Shown piece after piece: positions 1 to 8,120 of a stretch of 48,294 bases of DNA. A model generated the notes under the pieces. That model worked only from the letters and a program-made list of their open reading frames with translations, searched no databases and was not told the DNA's origin. Location of the stretch: the NCBI GenBank assembly GCA_022511325.1, contig JAFLRU010000003.1, forward strand, positions 1 to 48,294, read 5' to 3'. The stretch is from Campylobacter sp. (GTDB lineage: Bacteria > Campylobacterota > Campylobacteria > Campylobacterales > Campylobacteraceae). Position 1 is the first letter of the stretch; every line of letters begins with the position of its first letter. The position numbers and the translations under genes are program-made.

Positions 1-354
1 ATCCACAATCACTTATCCTATAAACTCGGGCAAATTATGATAAGAAATTCCAAATCTTTCTTTGGCTTTATTAAAATGCCTTTTCTTTTAATGGCTATGA
101 GCTTAACCCATAAAGAACAAGAAAAGATTTACAAAGAAAAAATTAAAACTAATCCAAATTTAGCTCTCCCTCCTTTAGAATCTTATCTTGATTATCAAGA
201 AGCCTTAAAAGAAAAAGAGTGTTTGACTTATAAACTTGGAAATGCTTTTATCAAAGCTAGTAAGTCTTGGTATAAAGGAGGACTTATTAAATTTTATTTT
301 GAAGCTAAAAGGCTTGAGAGGGAGTTTAGGGGAAAAAATAAGCAAGAATTATAA
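1..354 (+). CDS. C-terminal part of a truncated repeat-tailed protein, probably a surface-polysaccharide transferase
   Basis: The reading frame is open from base 1, so the gene starts upstream of the window and only its last 117 residues are visible. Two related units can be seen: one begins NHLSYKLG and contains NSKSFFGFIKMPF, and the second contains CLTYKLGNAFIKASKSWYKGG. I recall such YKLG...K(S/T)WYKGG tails at the ends of Campylobacter capsule or LOS glycosyltransferases and related surface-carbohydrate proteins, where they seem to be an interaction or membrane-association tail rather than the catalytic part. The catalytic domain is outside the window, so no function can be assigned. The downstream gene is convergent and begins its 3' end 33 bp away. 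Confidence 0.6.
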   Translation: MHNHLSYKLGQIMIRNSKSFFGFIKMPFLLMAMSLTHKEQEKIYKEKIKTNPNLALPPLESYLDYQEALKEKECLTYKLGNAFIKASKSWYKGGLIKFYFEAKRLEREFRGKNKQEL

Positions 355-387
355 ATGAGCGAATATCAAACTAAACGCGAAACTTAC

Positions 388-1656
388 TCATCTGCTAAGT
401 TTTTTAATGCTTCTTTGCAAAGCTTCAAAAAAATAATCCACATCTTTTTTTTCGTGCGTATAATGAGGGCTAATTCTTAACCAACCGGGTTTAAAATCAA
501 GCTTTTGATTATCTTTAAGTCCTAATAAATCGTGTCCATAAGGTCCAGCACAAGCACAACCTGCCCTTGTTTCGATATGAAAATTCTCACTCAGTTCATA
601 AGCAAGGTCAAAAGGCGAAATTCCTTTAATATTAAAAGAAAAAATTGCAAGTCTTTTTTTTAAATTCTTTGCATAAAGCTCCAAATTTGAAATTTCTTTA
701 AATCTTTCAAAAATATATTCTCTTAAAATTTTTTCATTTTTAGCAATTTCTTCTTCGGTGATAGCATCTTTGATTTTAAAAGCCAAAGAAGCCCTAATAA
801 GCTGTAAAATTCCGGGTGTCCCAGCCTCCTCCAAAGCTTCTTCATTGCAAAGATAATTTTGTGAAGTCCTTGAAACATAGCCTACCGTTCCGCCTGCTGC
901 AAAACTTGGTTTAGCTCCGCAAAACTTTTTTTTAATCACCAAAAGCCCACAACCACCTATTCCGCCTACAAATTTATGTGAGCTGATAAACAAAGCGTCA
1001 TAAAGATTGCAAGCTATACTTTTATAAGGCATAAAACTCGAGCCATCAAAGGCTACTATACCTTTATACGCACGCACAAGCTTTGAAATTTTTTTAAAAT
1101 CACTCAAAATTCCCGTAACATTAGAGGCTAAGGAAAAACTTGCTATGATTTGTCTTTTTTTATTTTTCTCCAAAATTTGTTCAAAAACTTCAAAATCAAT
1201 TTCACCTTTAGAATTTAGAGGCAAACGCACACATTCGCACAAACCCTCTCTAAAAGAAAGTTCATTAGAATGGTGTTCATAAGGTCCTACAAGCACCAAA
1301 GGTAGAGTTTTTACATCCAAATTATTTAAATACCTTTGTTTAAGCAAAGGCGGAGCATAAATTCCTAAAAGTTCTTGAAATTTTTTAATCGCCCCGCTAG
1401 AACCTGTCCCGCAAGCAATTACAGCAAAATCATCATCTAGTTTTAAACTTCTTTTAATATATTCTCTTGCACCCTCATAAAGCTCTTGAGTTTTAAAAGA
1501 ATTTAAAGAACTATCAGAATGCGTATTTGCATAAATTGGAAGAATTTTTAAAATTTGCTTTTCGACACTTTTTAATGCCAAAGCACTTGCTGCAAAATCA
1601 AAATAAAGTGTTCTTTTTTTTACAATCAAATCTTTTCTTAAATCCGCAATTTGCAA
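388..1656 (-). CDS. Class V aminotransferase / cysteine desulfurase-like PLP enzyme
   Basis: This is a 422-residue fold-type I PLP protein of the class V (NifS/CsdA) group, cytosolic, probably releasing sulfur from cysteine or acting on a related amino acid. The PLP lysine is K228 in ISSHKFVGG, with the upstream Asp in VAFDGSS (D204). The C-terminal RAGCACAGPYGH segment carries the cysteine loop expected of desulfurase-like members. It corresponds to C. jejuni Cj0791c, distinct from IscS. The start is TTG at 1656, supported by AAAGGA six bases upstream; no ATG is better placed. It is divergent from the DUF234 gene. The exact substrate is not known. Confidence 0.8.
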   Translation of the reverse strand: MQIADLRKDLIVKKRTLYFDFAASALALKSVEKQILKILPIYANTHSDSSLNSFKTQELYEGAREYIKRSLKLDDDFAVIACGTGSSGAIKKFQELLGIYAPPLLKQRYLNNLDVKTLPLVLVGPYEHHSNELSFREGLCECVRLPLNSKGEIDFEVFEQILEKNKKRQIIASFSLASNVTGILSDFKKISKLVRAYKGIVAFDGSSFMPYKSIACNLYDALFISSHKFVGGIGGCGLLVIKKKFCGAKPSFAAGGTVGYVSRTSQNYLCNEEALEEAGTPGILQLIRASLAFKIKDAITEEEIAKNEKILREYIFERFKEISNLELYAKNLKKRLAIFSFNIKGISPFDLAYELSENFHIETRAGCACAGPYGHDLLGLKDNQKLDFKPGWLRISPHYTHEKKDVDYFFEALQRSIKKLSR

Positions 1657-1771
1657 ATAAAATCCTTTAAAAATTTGCTAGAATTATACAATAAAAAGTT
1701 TTTTAAAAAGGAAAAATATTAATTTTAACAAATTTGCGTCTTTACATCCTGAATTTAAACTTAATGAGCTT

Positions 1772-2560
1772 GTGAATTTTTATAGCGTTTTTGATGGAAG
1801 TGAGATTAAAAATTTTTCTGCTCCTCTTTTTGAGAGCATTGAGAATTTACTTCTAAAAAATTATCTTGAGTTTAAAAATAAATTAAATCTTGATTCTTTA
1901 AGTTCTTATGCGCTCACACTTTTAGCAAAAAATAATCGCAAAAGATATTCAATCCATCGTAAAATTCACCATTTTAAGGCTTTAAGTATCATTCATAAAC
2001 TCCTTGATTTAGAAATTTTAAAAATTGAAAAAAGCAAAGAAGTTAAAATCATAAGAAGCAAAGGGCAAAAACTTAAAAAAGAACTAAGAAGCTATGTTAT
2101 ACAAGATAAAATTATTTTTAAAGACCACTTTACACGCTTTTTCTTTTATTTTTTAAAACCGAATGAAAATTTGATTTTGGAGGGAAAATTTAATGAGGTT
2201 TTAGACAAAATTAAAGAAAATTTTGAACTTTATCAAAGCTTTTGTTTCGAACAACTTTGCCGTGAATTTTTAGAAAAAAGATTTAATATCAACTCTGTGC
2301 AAAGTTATTGGGATAAGAAATTAGAACTCGATTTGTATTATAAAGATGAAAATTTTTGTTTGATTGGTGAGGTTAAATTTAAAAATAAAAAAATTTGCAA
2401 AAATATCTTAAATCAACTTCAAAATAAAGCGAAAAGTCTTAAACTTATACCAAATTATTATGTGCTTTTTTCAAAAAATGGCTTTAGTAAAGAATTTGAT
2501 AAAATACAAGAACGGAATTTGCTTTTATTTGATTTGAATGATTTTAAAATTTTATTATAA
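1772..2560 (+). CDS. DUF234-type PD-(D/E)XK nuclease-like protein
   Basis: Equivalent by position to C. jejuni Cj0792. The C-terminal half resembles the DUF234 domain found at the end of archaeal-type AAA ATPases. FCFEQLCREFL is followed by a PD-(D/E)XK-like pattern, ELDL (D187) then GEVKFK (E200, K202), suggesting a nuclease fold. No ATPase domain is present and the natural substrate is unknown. The start given is GTG 1772, but it has a weak ribosome site. The frame stays open upstream to an ATT at 1718 that sits five bases after AAGGA, so the protein may be 18 residues longer with a non-canonical start. flgS follows 9 bp downstream, so the two are probably co-transcribed. Confidence 0.65.
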   Translation: MNFYSVFDGSEIKNFSAPLFESIENLLLKNYLEFKNKLNLDSLSSYALTLLAKNNRKRYSIHRKIHHFKALSIIHKLLDLEILKIEKSKEVKIIRSKGQKLKKELRSYVIQDKIIFKDHFTRFFFYFLKPNENLILEGKFNEVLDKIKENFELYQSFCFEQLCREFLEKRFNINSVQSYWDKKLELDLYYKDENFCLIGEVKFKNKKICKNILNQLQNKAKSLKLIPNYYVLFSKNGFSKEFDKIQERNLLLFDLNDFKILL

Positions 2561-2569
2561 AGGTTAAAA

Positions 2570-3589
2570 ATGGACGAAAATATCTTAAAAAGCTTGGATT
2601 CTAAAGATAAACAAACCCTGCAAAAAGGACTTGAAAACCTAATTGAACAAACTTATGTGATAGAAAATGAATATAAAATTCTTAATGAAAATTATAATTC
2701 TTTAAAAGCTATGGTAAGTGAAATTATCGAAGTTTTACCTACAGCTCTTTGGATACTTGATACTGAAAAAAATATTATTTTACAAAACCACGAAGCTTTA
2801 AAAAATTCGAATTTATTAAAACAGATTAAACTGGAAAAAGAACATTATGAGCTTGAATTTGAAGGTAAATTTTATATCGTAAAAATCATCACTCAAAATC
2901 AAAAAACCATCATTAGTGCCACAGATATTAGTGATGAAAAACGCAACGAAAGACTCGCAAGTATGGGTAGTGTTGCAGCTCATCTTGCTCACGAAATTCG
3001 AAATCCTATAGGTTCAATTTCCTTACTTGCCTCGACTTTGTTTTCAAGAAGTGAGCTTAAAAATAAGCACATTGTTTTAGAAATTCAAAAAGCCATTTCA
3101 AGGGTTGAACGCATTGTAAATTCCACTTTACTTTTTACTAAAGGTGTTCATATCAATGCAAGTGAATTTAATCTTTTAGAGCTTAAAGATGAATGCGAAC
3201 AAGCTATAAACTCTTATAATTTCTCAAGTGCCATTGATTTTGAAATTATTTTTTTGGATCTTAAAATTAAAGCGGATAAAGCTCTCTTAAGTCTTGTTTT
3301 GCAAAATCTTATTTATAATTCAATTGATGCAATAGAAGAAAATGAAGCTCCTAGTCCAAAAATTAGAATCATTTCAAGTATCCAAAATGGAATTTTACTC
3401 GTAAGGGTATATGATAATGGCTGTGAGATTAAAGATGAAAAACTTGTTTTTGAGGCTTTCAAAACAACAAAACTCAAAGGAAATGGCTTAGGACTTTCGC
3501 TTTCAAAAGAAATTATAAAAGCTCATAATGGAGAATTGGGTTTTGAAAAAGAACCCAAAAATTTTTATTTTTCCTTACCTTTAGCGTAA
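2570..3589 (+). CDS. flgS: Flagellar two-component sensor histidine kinase FlgS
   Basis: Cytoplasmic histidine kinase of 339 residues, without membrane segments. It has an N-terminal helical/PAS-like region (about 1-120), a HisKA box with phospho-acceptor H141 in HLAHEIRNPIG, and a C-terminal HATPase domain with an N-box (NLIYNSIDAIEEN), VYDNG and GNGLGLSLSKEI. In C. jejuni FlgS senses the flagellar export apparatus and phosphorylates FlgR to switch on sigma-54 genes for the rod and hook. The upstream Cj0791c/Cj0792-like neighbours match the C. jejuni flgS locus, which supports the assignment. The ATG at 2570 follows an AAAGG site. The gene ends at a hairpin shared with the convergent dnaE. 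Confidence 0.9.
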   Translation: MDENILKSLDSKDKQTLQKGLENLIEQTYVIENEYKILNENYNSLKAMVSEIIEVLPTALWILDTEKNIILQNHEALKNSNLLKQIKLEKEHYELEFEGKFYIVKIITQNQKTIISATDISDEKRNERLASMGSVAAHLAHEIRNPIGSISLLASTLFSRSELKNKHIVLEIQKAISRVERIVNSTLLFTKGVHINASEFNLLELKDECEQAINSYNFSSAIDFEIIFLDLKIKADKALLSLVLQNLIYNSIDAIEENEAPSPKIRIISSIQNGILLVRVYDNGCEIKDEKLVFEAFKTTKLKGNGLGLSLSKEIIKAHNGELGFEKEPKNFYFSLPLA

Positions 3590-3613
3590 AAATGAAATTT
3601 GCAAGTAAAAATA

Positions 3614-3657
3614 CCTAAGTAAGTGCAGTTAAATCGCACATTTACTTAGGATTTTTT
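3614..3657. terminator. Bidirectional terminator between flgS and dnaE
   Basis: Bases 3614-3626 (CCTAAGTAAGTGC) pair with 3636-3650 (GCAC, two-base bulge, TTACTTAGG). The stem is followed by ATTTTTT on the plus strand, and on the minus strand by GGTATTTTTAC. It lies between convergent genes and overlaps the last codons of dnaE. Confidence 0.8.
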
Positions 3658-6600
3658 CGCTTGTATTATCAGAAATGATAAAATCTGTATAATGAAGCAA
3701 GCAAGAACCCGATCTTATAACCTTTAAAACAAGCTTTTTATTGCCCTTTTCTTTTGGATTGTGTGCATTTCTAGCAAGCTCATAAATTTCATAAATAATT
3801 TCTTTATTTAAACTACTTAAATCAAGTTCTATAACCTTATCTTCGAATTCACTTGGTTCTTTAGTGAATTCTTTATCTGTGTTTTTTGTATTAAATTTTT
3901 TTACAGCTTTAAATTTAGAGTCTTTTAATTCTTCTAAAGTTTTTAAGCTTTTAAGAGAAAAATTCACTTTGCCTTCATCAGTTCTATAAGAAAGTAAGAA
4001 GCCATAAGCTAAATTTCGCTTTTCATTATCCTTAAAAATTTCCTCTATCTCTTCAACATTTGTTTGAAAAACAAAGCTTTCAAAAGAAGAATAAAAATCT
4101 AAAATTTCAAGAGTTCCATAACGTTTGTTATTTTTACTCATCATTGATTTAAAGTCTTCTATTTTTCCTATGCTTAGAATCTCTCCATTGCCTTTAAGCT
4201 CAGAAAAATCAATGCTTTTAACATAGTCAATCTTATCAATTTCATTAAAAAATCTATCAAGCGGATGTCCTGAAACATAAATTCCAAGGATTTCTTTTTC
4301 GTAACCTAATTTTTCCATAAGTTCGAATTCTTTGTCGTTTACAACGATATTTACTTTTAAATCTGAATTAAGCTCCTCTTCACCAAATAAAGAATTTAAA
4401 GCCTCTTTACGCACCTTTGTCATTTGCCTTGAAGTTTCAGCTAAAAGCTCTAAATTATCACACAAACATTTTCTTGTATAACCAAATTCATCAAAAGCTC
4501 CTGATTTTATGAGACTCTCTAAGGTGCGACGCGTGATTTTAGCTGGTTCAATCCTACTTAAAAAATCATTAATATCTTTAAATTCTCCATTTTTTCTAGC
4601 TTCAAGCAAATTTTCAACGGCTGGAACACCTACGCTTTTAATTGCATTCAAACCATAAACAATCACTTCCTGCCCATTTTCGTTCGTCGCACTAAATTCA
4701 CCAATAGCTTTATTGATACTTGGTGGAGAAAGCTTGATATTCATTTTTTTCATCTCATCAATATAAACAGCAACTTTTTCAACATTGTTATCTTCGCTTG
4801 TTAAAAGTGCTGCCATAAACTCACTTGGATAATAAGTCTTTAAAAAGGCTGTTTGAAAGGTAATAAGAGCATAAGCTGCAGAGTGGGATTTATTAAAACC
4901 ATAACCTGCAAATTTTACGATAAGTTCCCAAAGTTCCTCGGCTTTAGTTTTATCATAGCCTTGCTTTTGAGCTCCGTTTGCAAATTCGCTCTTAAGTTTT
5001 TTCATCTTTTCAGGGTCCTTTTTACCCATAGCGCGACGTACTACATCAGCACCTCCTAAAGAAAATCCACCAATAATTTGCACAATTTGCATAACCTGCT
5101 CTTGATAAACAATAACTCCATAAGTAGGTTCTAAAACACTTTTTAAAGAATCAAAAGGATATTGTATAGATTTTATGCCGTGTTTTCTGTCAATGAAATC
5201 ATCAAGCATTCCTGATTCCATAGGACCTGGACGATAAAGGGCTAAAACCGCAATAAGATCTTCAAAACGTTCAGGTTTTAGCCTTGCATTCAAACTTTGC
5301 ATACCGCTTGATTCAATTTGAAAAATTCCTAAGGTATTTCCACTTTGTATAGTCTTATAAACCTTAGGATCATTTACATTAATGCTTTGCCATACAATGT
5401 CTTTATTATGCCTTTTTTTGATAAGTTTAATCGCATTATCAATTAAAGTTAAGGTTTTAAGCCCCAAAAAGTCAAATTTGATTAAATCAATATCCTCTAA
5501 ATGATCCTTAGAATACTGGGTAACTAAATGTTTTTCATCATTTTTGCTTTGTCTAAAAAGCGGAGTTTTTTTCCATAAAGAATCATTTGAAATCACAACC
5601 CCTGCGGCGTGCATACCTGCATTGCGATTAAGTCCTTCTAAAGCCCTAGCATACTCCCAAACTTCTCTACCTTTAGGATGTCTTTCAATGAATTCTTTAA
5701 TCTTTGGTTCTTTTTCATAAGCACTATCGAGAGTGATTTTAAGCTCTTCAGGTATGAGCTTGGTAAGCTCATCTGCATCAGCAATACTCATATCGCAAAC
5801 CCTTGCAACATCTCTTATCACACCCTTAGCTAAAAGCTTACCGAAGGTAATGACTTGTGCAACCTTATCTGCTCCATATTTGTCAATCACATAATCAATC
5901 ACTTCGCCGCGTCTGTATTGACAAAAATCTACATCAATATCAGGCATTGATACACGTTCAGGATTTAAAAATCTCTCAAAAAGTAGATTATATGGAATAG
6001 GATCTAAGTCTGTGATTTTCAAACAATATGAAACCAAGCTTCCTGCAGCTGAACCTCTGCCCGGTCCTACTGGAATTTCCTTATCTTTTGCCATTTTAAT
6101 AAAATCGTGTACTATGAGCATATAACCTGAAAATTTCATATTTTTTATGATTTCTATTTCTAAATCAAGTCTTTGTTTATACTCCTCGTGTTTGCTTTCA
6201 TCAACAAATTTAAGTCTTTCTTCAAGTCCAAGCTTGCAAAGATATTCAAAAACCTTATCATCGTTACTAAAACTCGTATCACTATCAGGTTCTGGCAAGG
6301 TGATATTATGTTTTTTAGCATATTCAAGGGTAAATTTAAAATTTGGAGGCGTTGGATTGCCAAGTTTAAGCTCCAAATTGCATTTTTCCACAATCTCTTG
6401 GGTGTTTGAAATCGCTTCTGGTATATCTGCAAAAAGCTCGCTCATTTGAGCTGGACTCTTAACATAAAATTCGTGCACATTATGACGCATTCTATCAGGA
6501 TCATTAAGCTTTTTTCCCATAGAAATACACATAAAAACTTCGTGTGCAGCGGCTCTTTCCTTGAAAGTATAGTGTGTATCATTTGTAGCAATAATTTTTA

Positions 6601-7216
6601 TATCAAGCTCTTTTGAAAGTCTTATAATATCATCATCAATAAGCCTTTGGTCCTTGATGCCGTGCCTCATAATCTCAAGGTAAAAATCTTCTCCAAAAAC
6701 CTTTTTATACCAAAGAGCTGCTTCTTTTGCAAGTTCATAACCCTTCGCACCAAAGCGAACATTTTTTTCATTATGTATATTTAATTGCCAATTTACTTCC
6801 CCTTGCAAACAAGCTGAAGAGCAAATTAACCCCTCGCTATGCTGCTCTAAAAGTTTTTTATTGATTCTTGGATAATAATACAAACCCTTAATATAACTTT
6901 GAGAACTAAGATACATTAAATTTTGATAACCTATTTCATTTTTAGCATATAAACAAAGATGAAATCTTTGTCTTGAACTCTTGTCATCAAGTTCATCAAA
7001 ATTATGTAAATAAGCTTCAATCCCTATAATAGGCTTTAATCCCTCTGCTCTCATTGTTTGATAAAAATCAATAGCCCCAAACATATTGCCGTGGTCTGTC
7101 ATTGCAACACTTGTTGCACCTTGATTTTTAAGTGTTTTGGCTAATTCTTTAAGCTTATTAGCTCCATCAAGCAAAGAGTATTCTGTATGCAAATGAAGAT
7201 GAGTAAATTGACTCAT
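3629..7216 (-). CDS. dnaE: DNA polymerase III alpha subunit
   Basis: Replicative polymerase catalytic subunit, 1195 residues, typical length for the DnaE1 group. The N-terminal PHP domain begins directly (HLHLHTEYSLLDGANKL). The C-family polymerase core carries catalytic aspartates in MPDIDVDFC and IKFDFLGLK, followed by fingers (GIFQIESSGMQS) and the helix-hairpin-helix region (SLGGADVVRRAMGKK, GYGFNKSHSAAYA). A C-terminal OB-like region follows. ATG 7216 was chosen because AAGGA lies six bases upstream; an in-frame codon 18 bases earlier lacks such a site. A TATAAT sits 35 bp upstream. It is monocistronic here, and in C. jejuni dnaE has different neighbours. Confidence 0.95.
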   Translation of the reverse strand: MSQFTHLHLHTEYSLLDGANKLKELAKTLKNQGATSVAMTDHGNMFGAIDFYQTMRAEGLKPIIGIEAYLHNFDELDDKSSRQRFHLCLYAKNEIGYQNLMYLSSQSYIKGLYYYPRINKKLLEQHSEGLICSSACLQGEVNWQLNIHNEKNVRFGAKGYELAKEAALWYKKVFGEDFYLEIMRHGIKDQRLIDDDIIRLSKELDIKIIATNDTHYTFKERAAAHEVFMCISMGKKLNDPDRMRHNVHEFYVKSPAQMSELFADIPEAISNTQEIVEKCNLELKLGNPTPPNFKFTLEYAKKHNITLPEPDSDTSFSNDDKVFEYLCKLGLEERLKFVDESKHEEYKQRLDLEIEIIKNMKFSGYMLIVHDFIKMAKDKEIPVGPGRGSAAGSLVSYCLKITDLDPIPYNLLFERFLNPERVSMPDIDVDFCQYRRGEVIDYVIDKYGADKVAQVITFGKLLAKGVIRDVARVCDMSIADADELTKLIPEELKITLDSAYEKEPKIKEFIERHPKGREVWEYARALEGLNRNAGMHAAGVVISNDSLWKKTPLFRQSKNDEKHLVTQYSKDHLEDIDLIKFDFLGLKTLTLIDNAIKLIKKRHNKDIVWQSINVNDPKVYKTIQSGNTLGIFQIESSGMQSLNARLKPERFEDLIAVLALYRPGPMESGMLDDFIDRKHGIKSIQYPFDSLKSVLEPTYGVIVYQEQVMQIVQIIGGFSLGGADVVRRAMGKKDPEKMKKLKSEFANGAQKQGYDKTKAEELWELIVKFAGYGFNKSHSAAYALITFQTAFLKTYYPSEFMAALLTSEDNNVEKVAVYIDEMKKMNIKLSPPSINKAIGEFSATNENGQEVIVYGLNAIKSVGVPAVENLLEARKNGEFKDINDFLSRIEPAKITRRTLESLIKSGAFDEFGYTRKCLCDNLELLAETSRQMTKVRKEALNSLFGEEELNSDLKVNIVVNDKEFELMEKLGYEKEILGIYVSGHPLDRFFNEIDKIDYVKSIDFSELKGNGEILSIGKIEDFKSMMSKNNKRYGTLEILDFYSSFESFVFQTNVEEIEEIFKDNEKRNLAYGFLLSYRTDEGKVNFSLKSLKTLEELKDSKFKAVKKFNTKNTDKEFTKEPSEFEDKVIELDLSSLNKEIIYEIYELARNAHNPKEKGNKKLVLKVIRSGSCLLHYTDFIISDNTSEKILSKCAI

Positions 7217-7250
7217 ATTAATCCTTAAACTCACTTTTATTTTGATAAAT

Positions 7251-7256
7251 ATTATA
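7251..7256 (-). promoter_or_regulatory. -10 element for dnaE
   Basis: TATAAT on the minus strand, 34 bases before the dnaE ATG. Campylobacter sigma-70 promoters typically have a strong -10 and a poor -35, as here. Confidence 0.5.
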
Positions 7257-7317
7257 AAATTTCTAAGCTGAATTTGAAAGAAAAATTCGCTGAATTTTTT
7301 ATGAAAATAAGCTAAAA

Positions 7318-7347
7318 TTAAGGATTATCTTAAGTAATAATCCTTAA
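7318..7347 (-). terminator. Terminator hairpin downstream of the DJ-1 family gene
   Basis: An 11-bp perfect stem (7318-7328 with 7337-7347) and an 8-base loop, immediately after the stop of the minus-strand DJ-1 gene and followed on that strand by TTTTAG. The uridine run is short. Confidence 0.65.
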
Positions 7348-7351
7348 AAAA

Positions 7352-7921
7352 TTATTTCGTAAGTGGAACTTGTAAGCCTTCATATAAAGCTTTATAAATT
7401 TCATTGCCACAAAGAGTTTTAACAAGCTCTAAACCAAATAAAATTGCTGTTGCAGGACCCGCTGAAGTGATAACATTTTTATTGACATTGATTGCTTTTT
7501 GCACTCTTGTGCCTTTAAGTCCAACCTCACAGCCTGGATAACAAGTAAATTCACCCTCTAAAACACCTGCAGCATCTAAAACTATAGGAGAAGCACAAAT
7601 GGCTGCGACAATTTTGCCCTTGGCGTGTAAATTTTTAATAATCTTTAAAATTTCCCCATTATTTTTGAGATTATTCATTCCATCAAATCCTCCGGGTAAA
7701 GCGATTGCATCTAAATTTTCAACATCAACTTGAGCTAAAGCTAAATCTGCTTTTATGCTAATACCATTTGCTCCCTTTACCAAAAGCTCTTTATCTAAGG
7801 AAGCTGTAATAACTTCTAAGTTTTTATCCATTTGTTCTGCTCTTTTTAAAACATCTGCAATACCTATAAATTCAGCTTCTTCAAAGCCTTGTGCAAGTGG
7901 AACTAAAATCTTTTTACTCAT
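7352..7921 (-). CDS. DJ-1/PfpI family protein (ThiJ-like)
   Basis: A 189-residue single-domain protein of the DJ-1/ThiJ/PfpI superfamily. The nucleophile elbow AAICASP holds Cys109, and an upstream acidic residue in GFEEAEF supplies the partner Glu, as in DJ-1 (Cys106/Glu18). Members act as glyoxalase III-like deglycases, chaperones or oxidative-stress proteins; older annotations call them thiazole synthesis protein ThiJ. ATG 7921 is preferred because AGGAG lies six bases upstream, whereas the ATG at 7927 directly abuts it. It overlaps the preceding small membrane-protein gene by 8 bp, which indicates translational coupling. Cytosolic; the substrate is unknown. Confidence 0.85.
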   Translation of the reverse strand: MSKKILVPLAQGFEEAEFIGIADVLKRAEQMDKNLEVITASLDKELLVKGANGISIKADLALAQVDVENLDAIALPGGFDGMNNLKNNGEILKIIKNLHAKGKIVAAICASPIVLDAAGVLEGEFTCYPGCEVGLKGTRVQKAINVNKNVITSAGPATAILFGLELVKTLCGNEIYKALYEGLQVPLTK

Positions 7922-8063
7922 TTTCATCTCCTTTTTTATTTAATTTACTAAATCTTTCTTCTCTTGCTTTTGTTCTTTCGTTCATTTGTCTATTAAACCC
8001 AATCACTAAAAAAGCGATAAAAAATACAAAAAGTGTATATAAAATGATTTCTAAAATTTCCAT
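7914..8063 (-). CDS. Small single-span membrane protein (49 residues)
   Basis: A short gene translated from ATG 8063 after AAAGG, ending in an 8-bp overlap with the DJ-1 gene. The protein has one hydrophobic helix (about residues 5-24, ILYTLFVFFIAFLVIG) followed by a highly charged cytosolic tail rich in Arg, Lys and Glu. I do not recognise a family. The good ribosome site, overlap with the next gene and clean N-in topology make it credible as a real gene. It could be an accessory subunit of the alanine symporter upstream (57 bp away) or of an unrelated membrane complex. Confidence 0.6.
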   Translation of the reverse strand: MEILEIILYTLFVFFIAFLVIGFNRQMNERTKAREERFSKLNKKGDENE

Positions 8064-8120
8064 ATATTTACCTTTAAGTGATGATTGTAACACAAAAAAA
8101 TAAATCAAAATAAATTTAAA

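Noticed and set aside
6147-6449. Open frames antisense to dnaE, and similar frames opposite other genes
   Set aside because: They mirror strongly conserved coding regions, lack ribosome sites and have composition expected of shadows.
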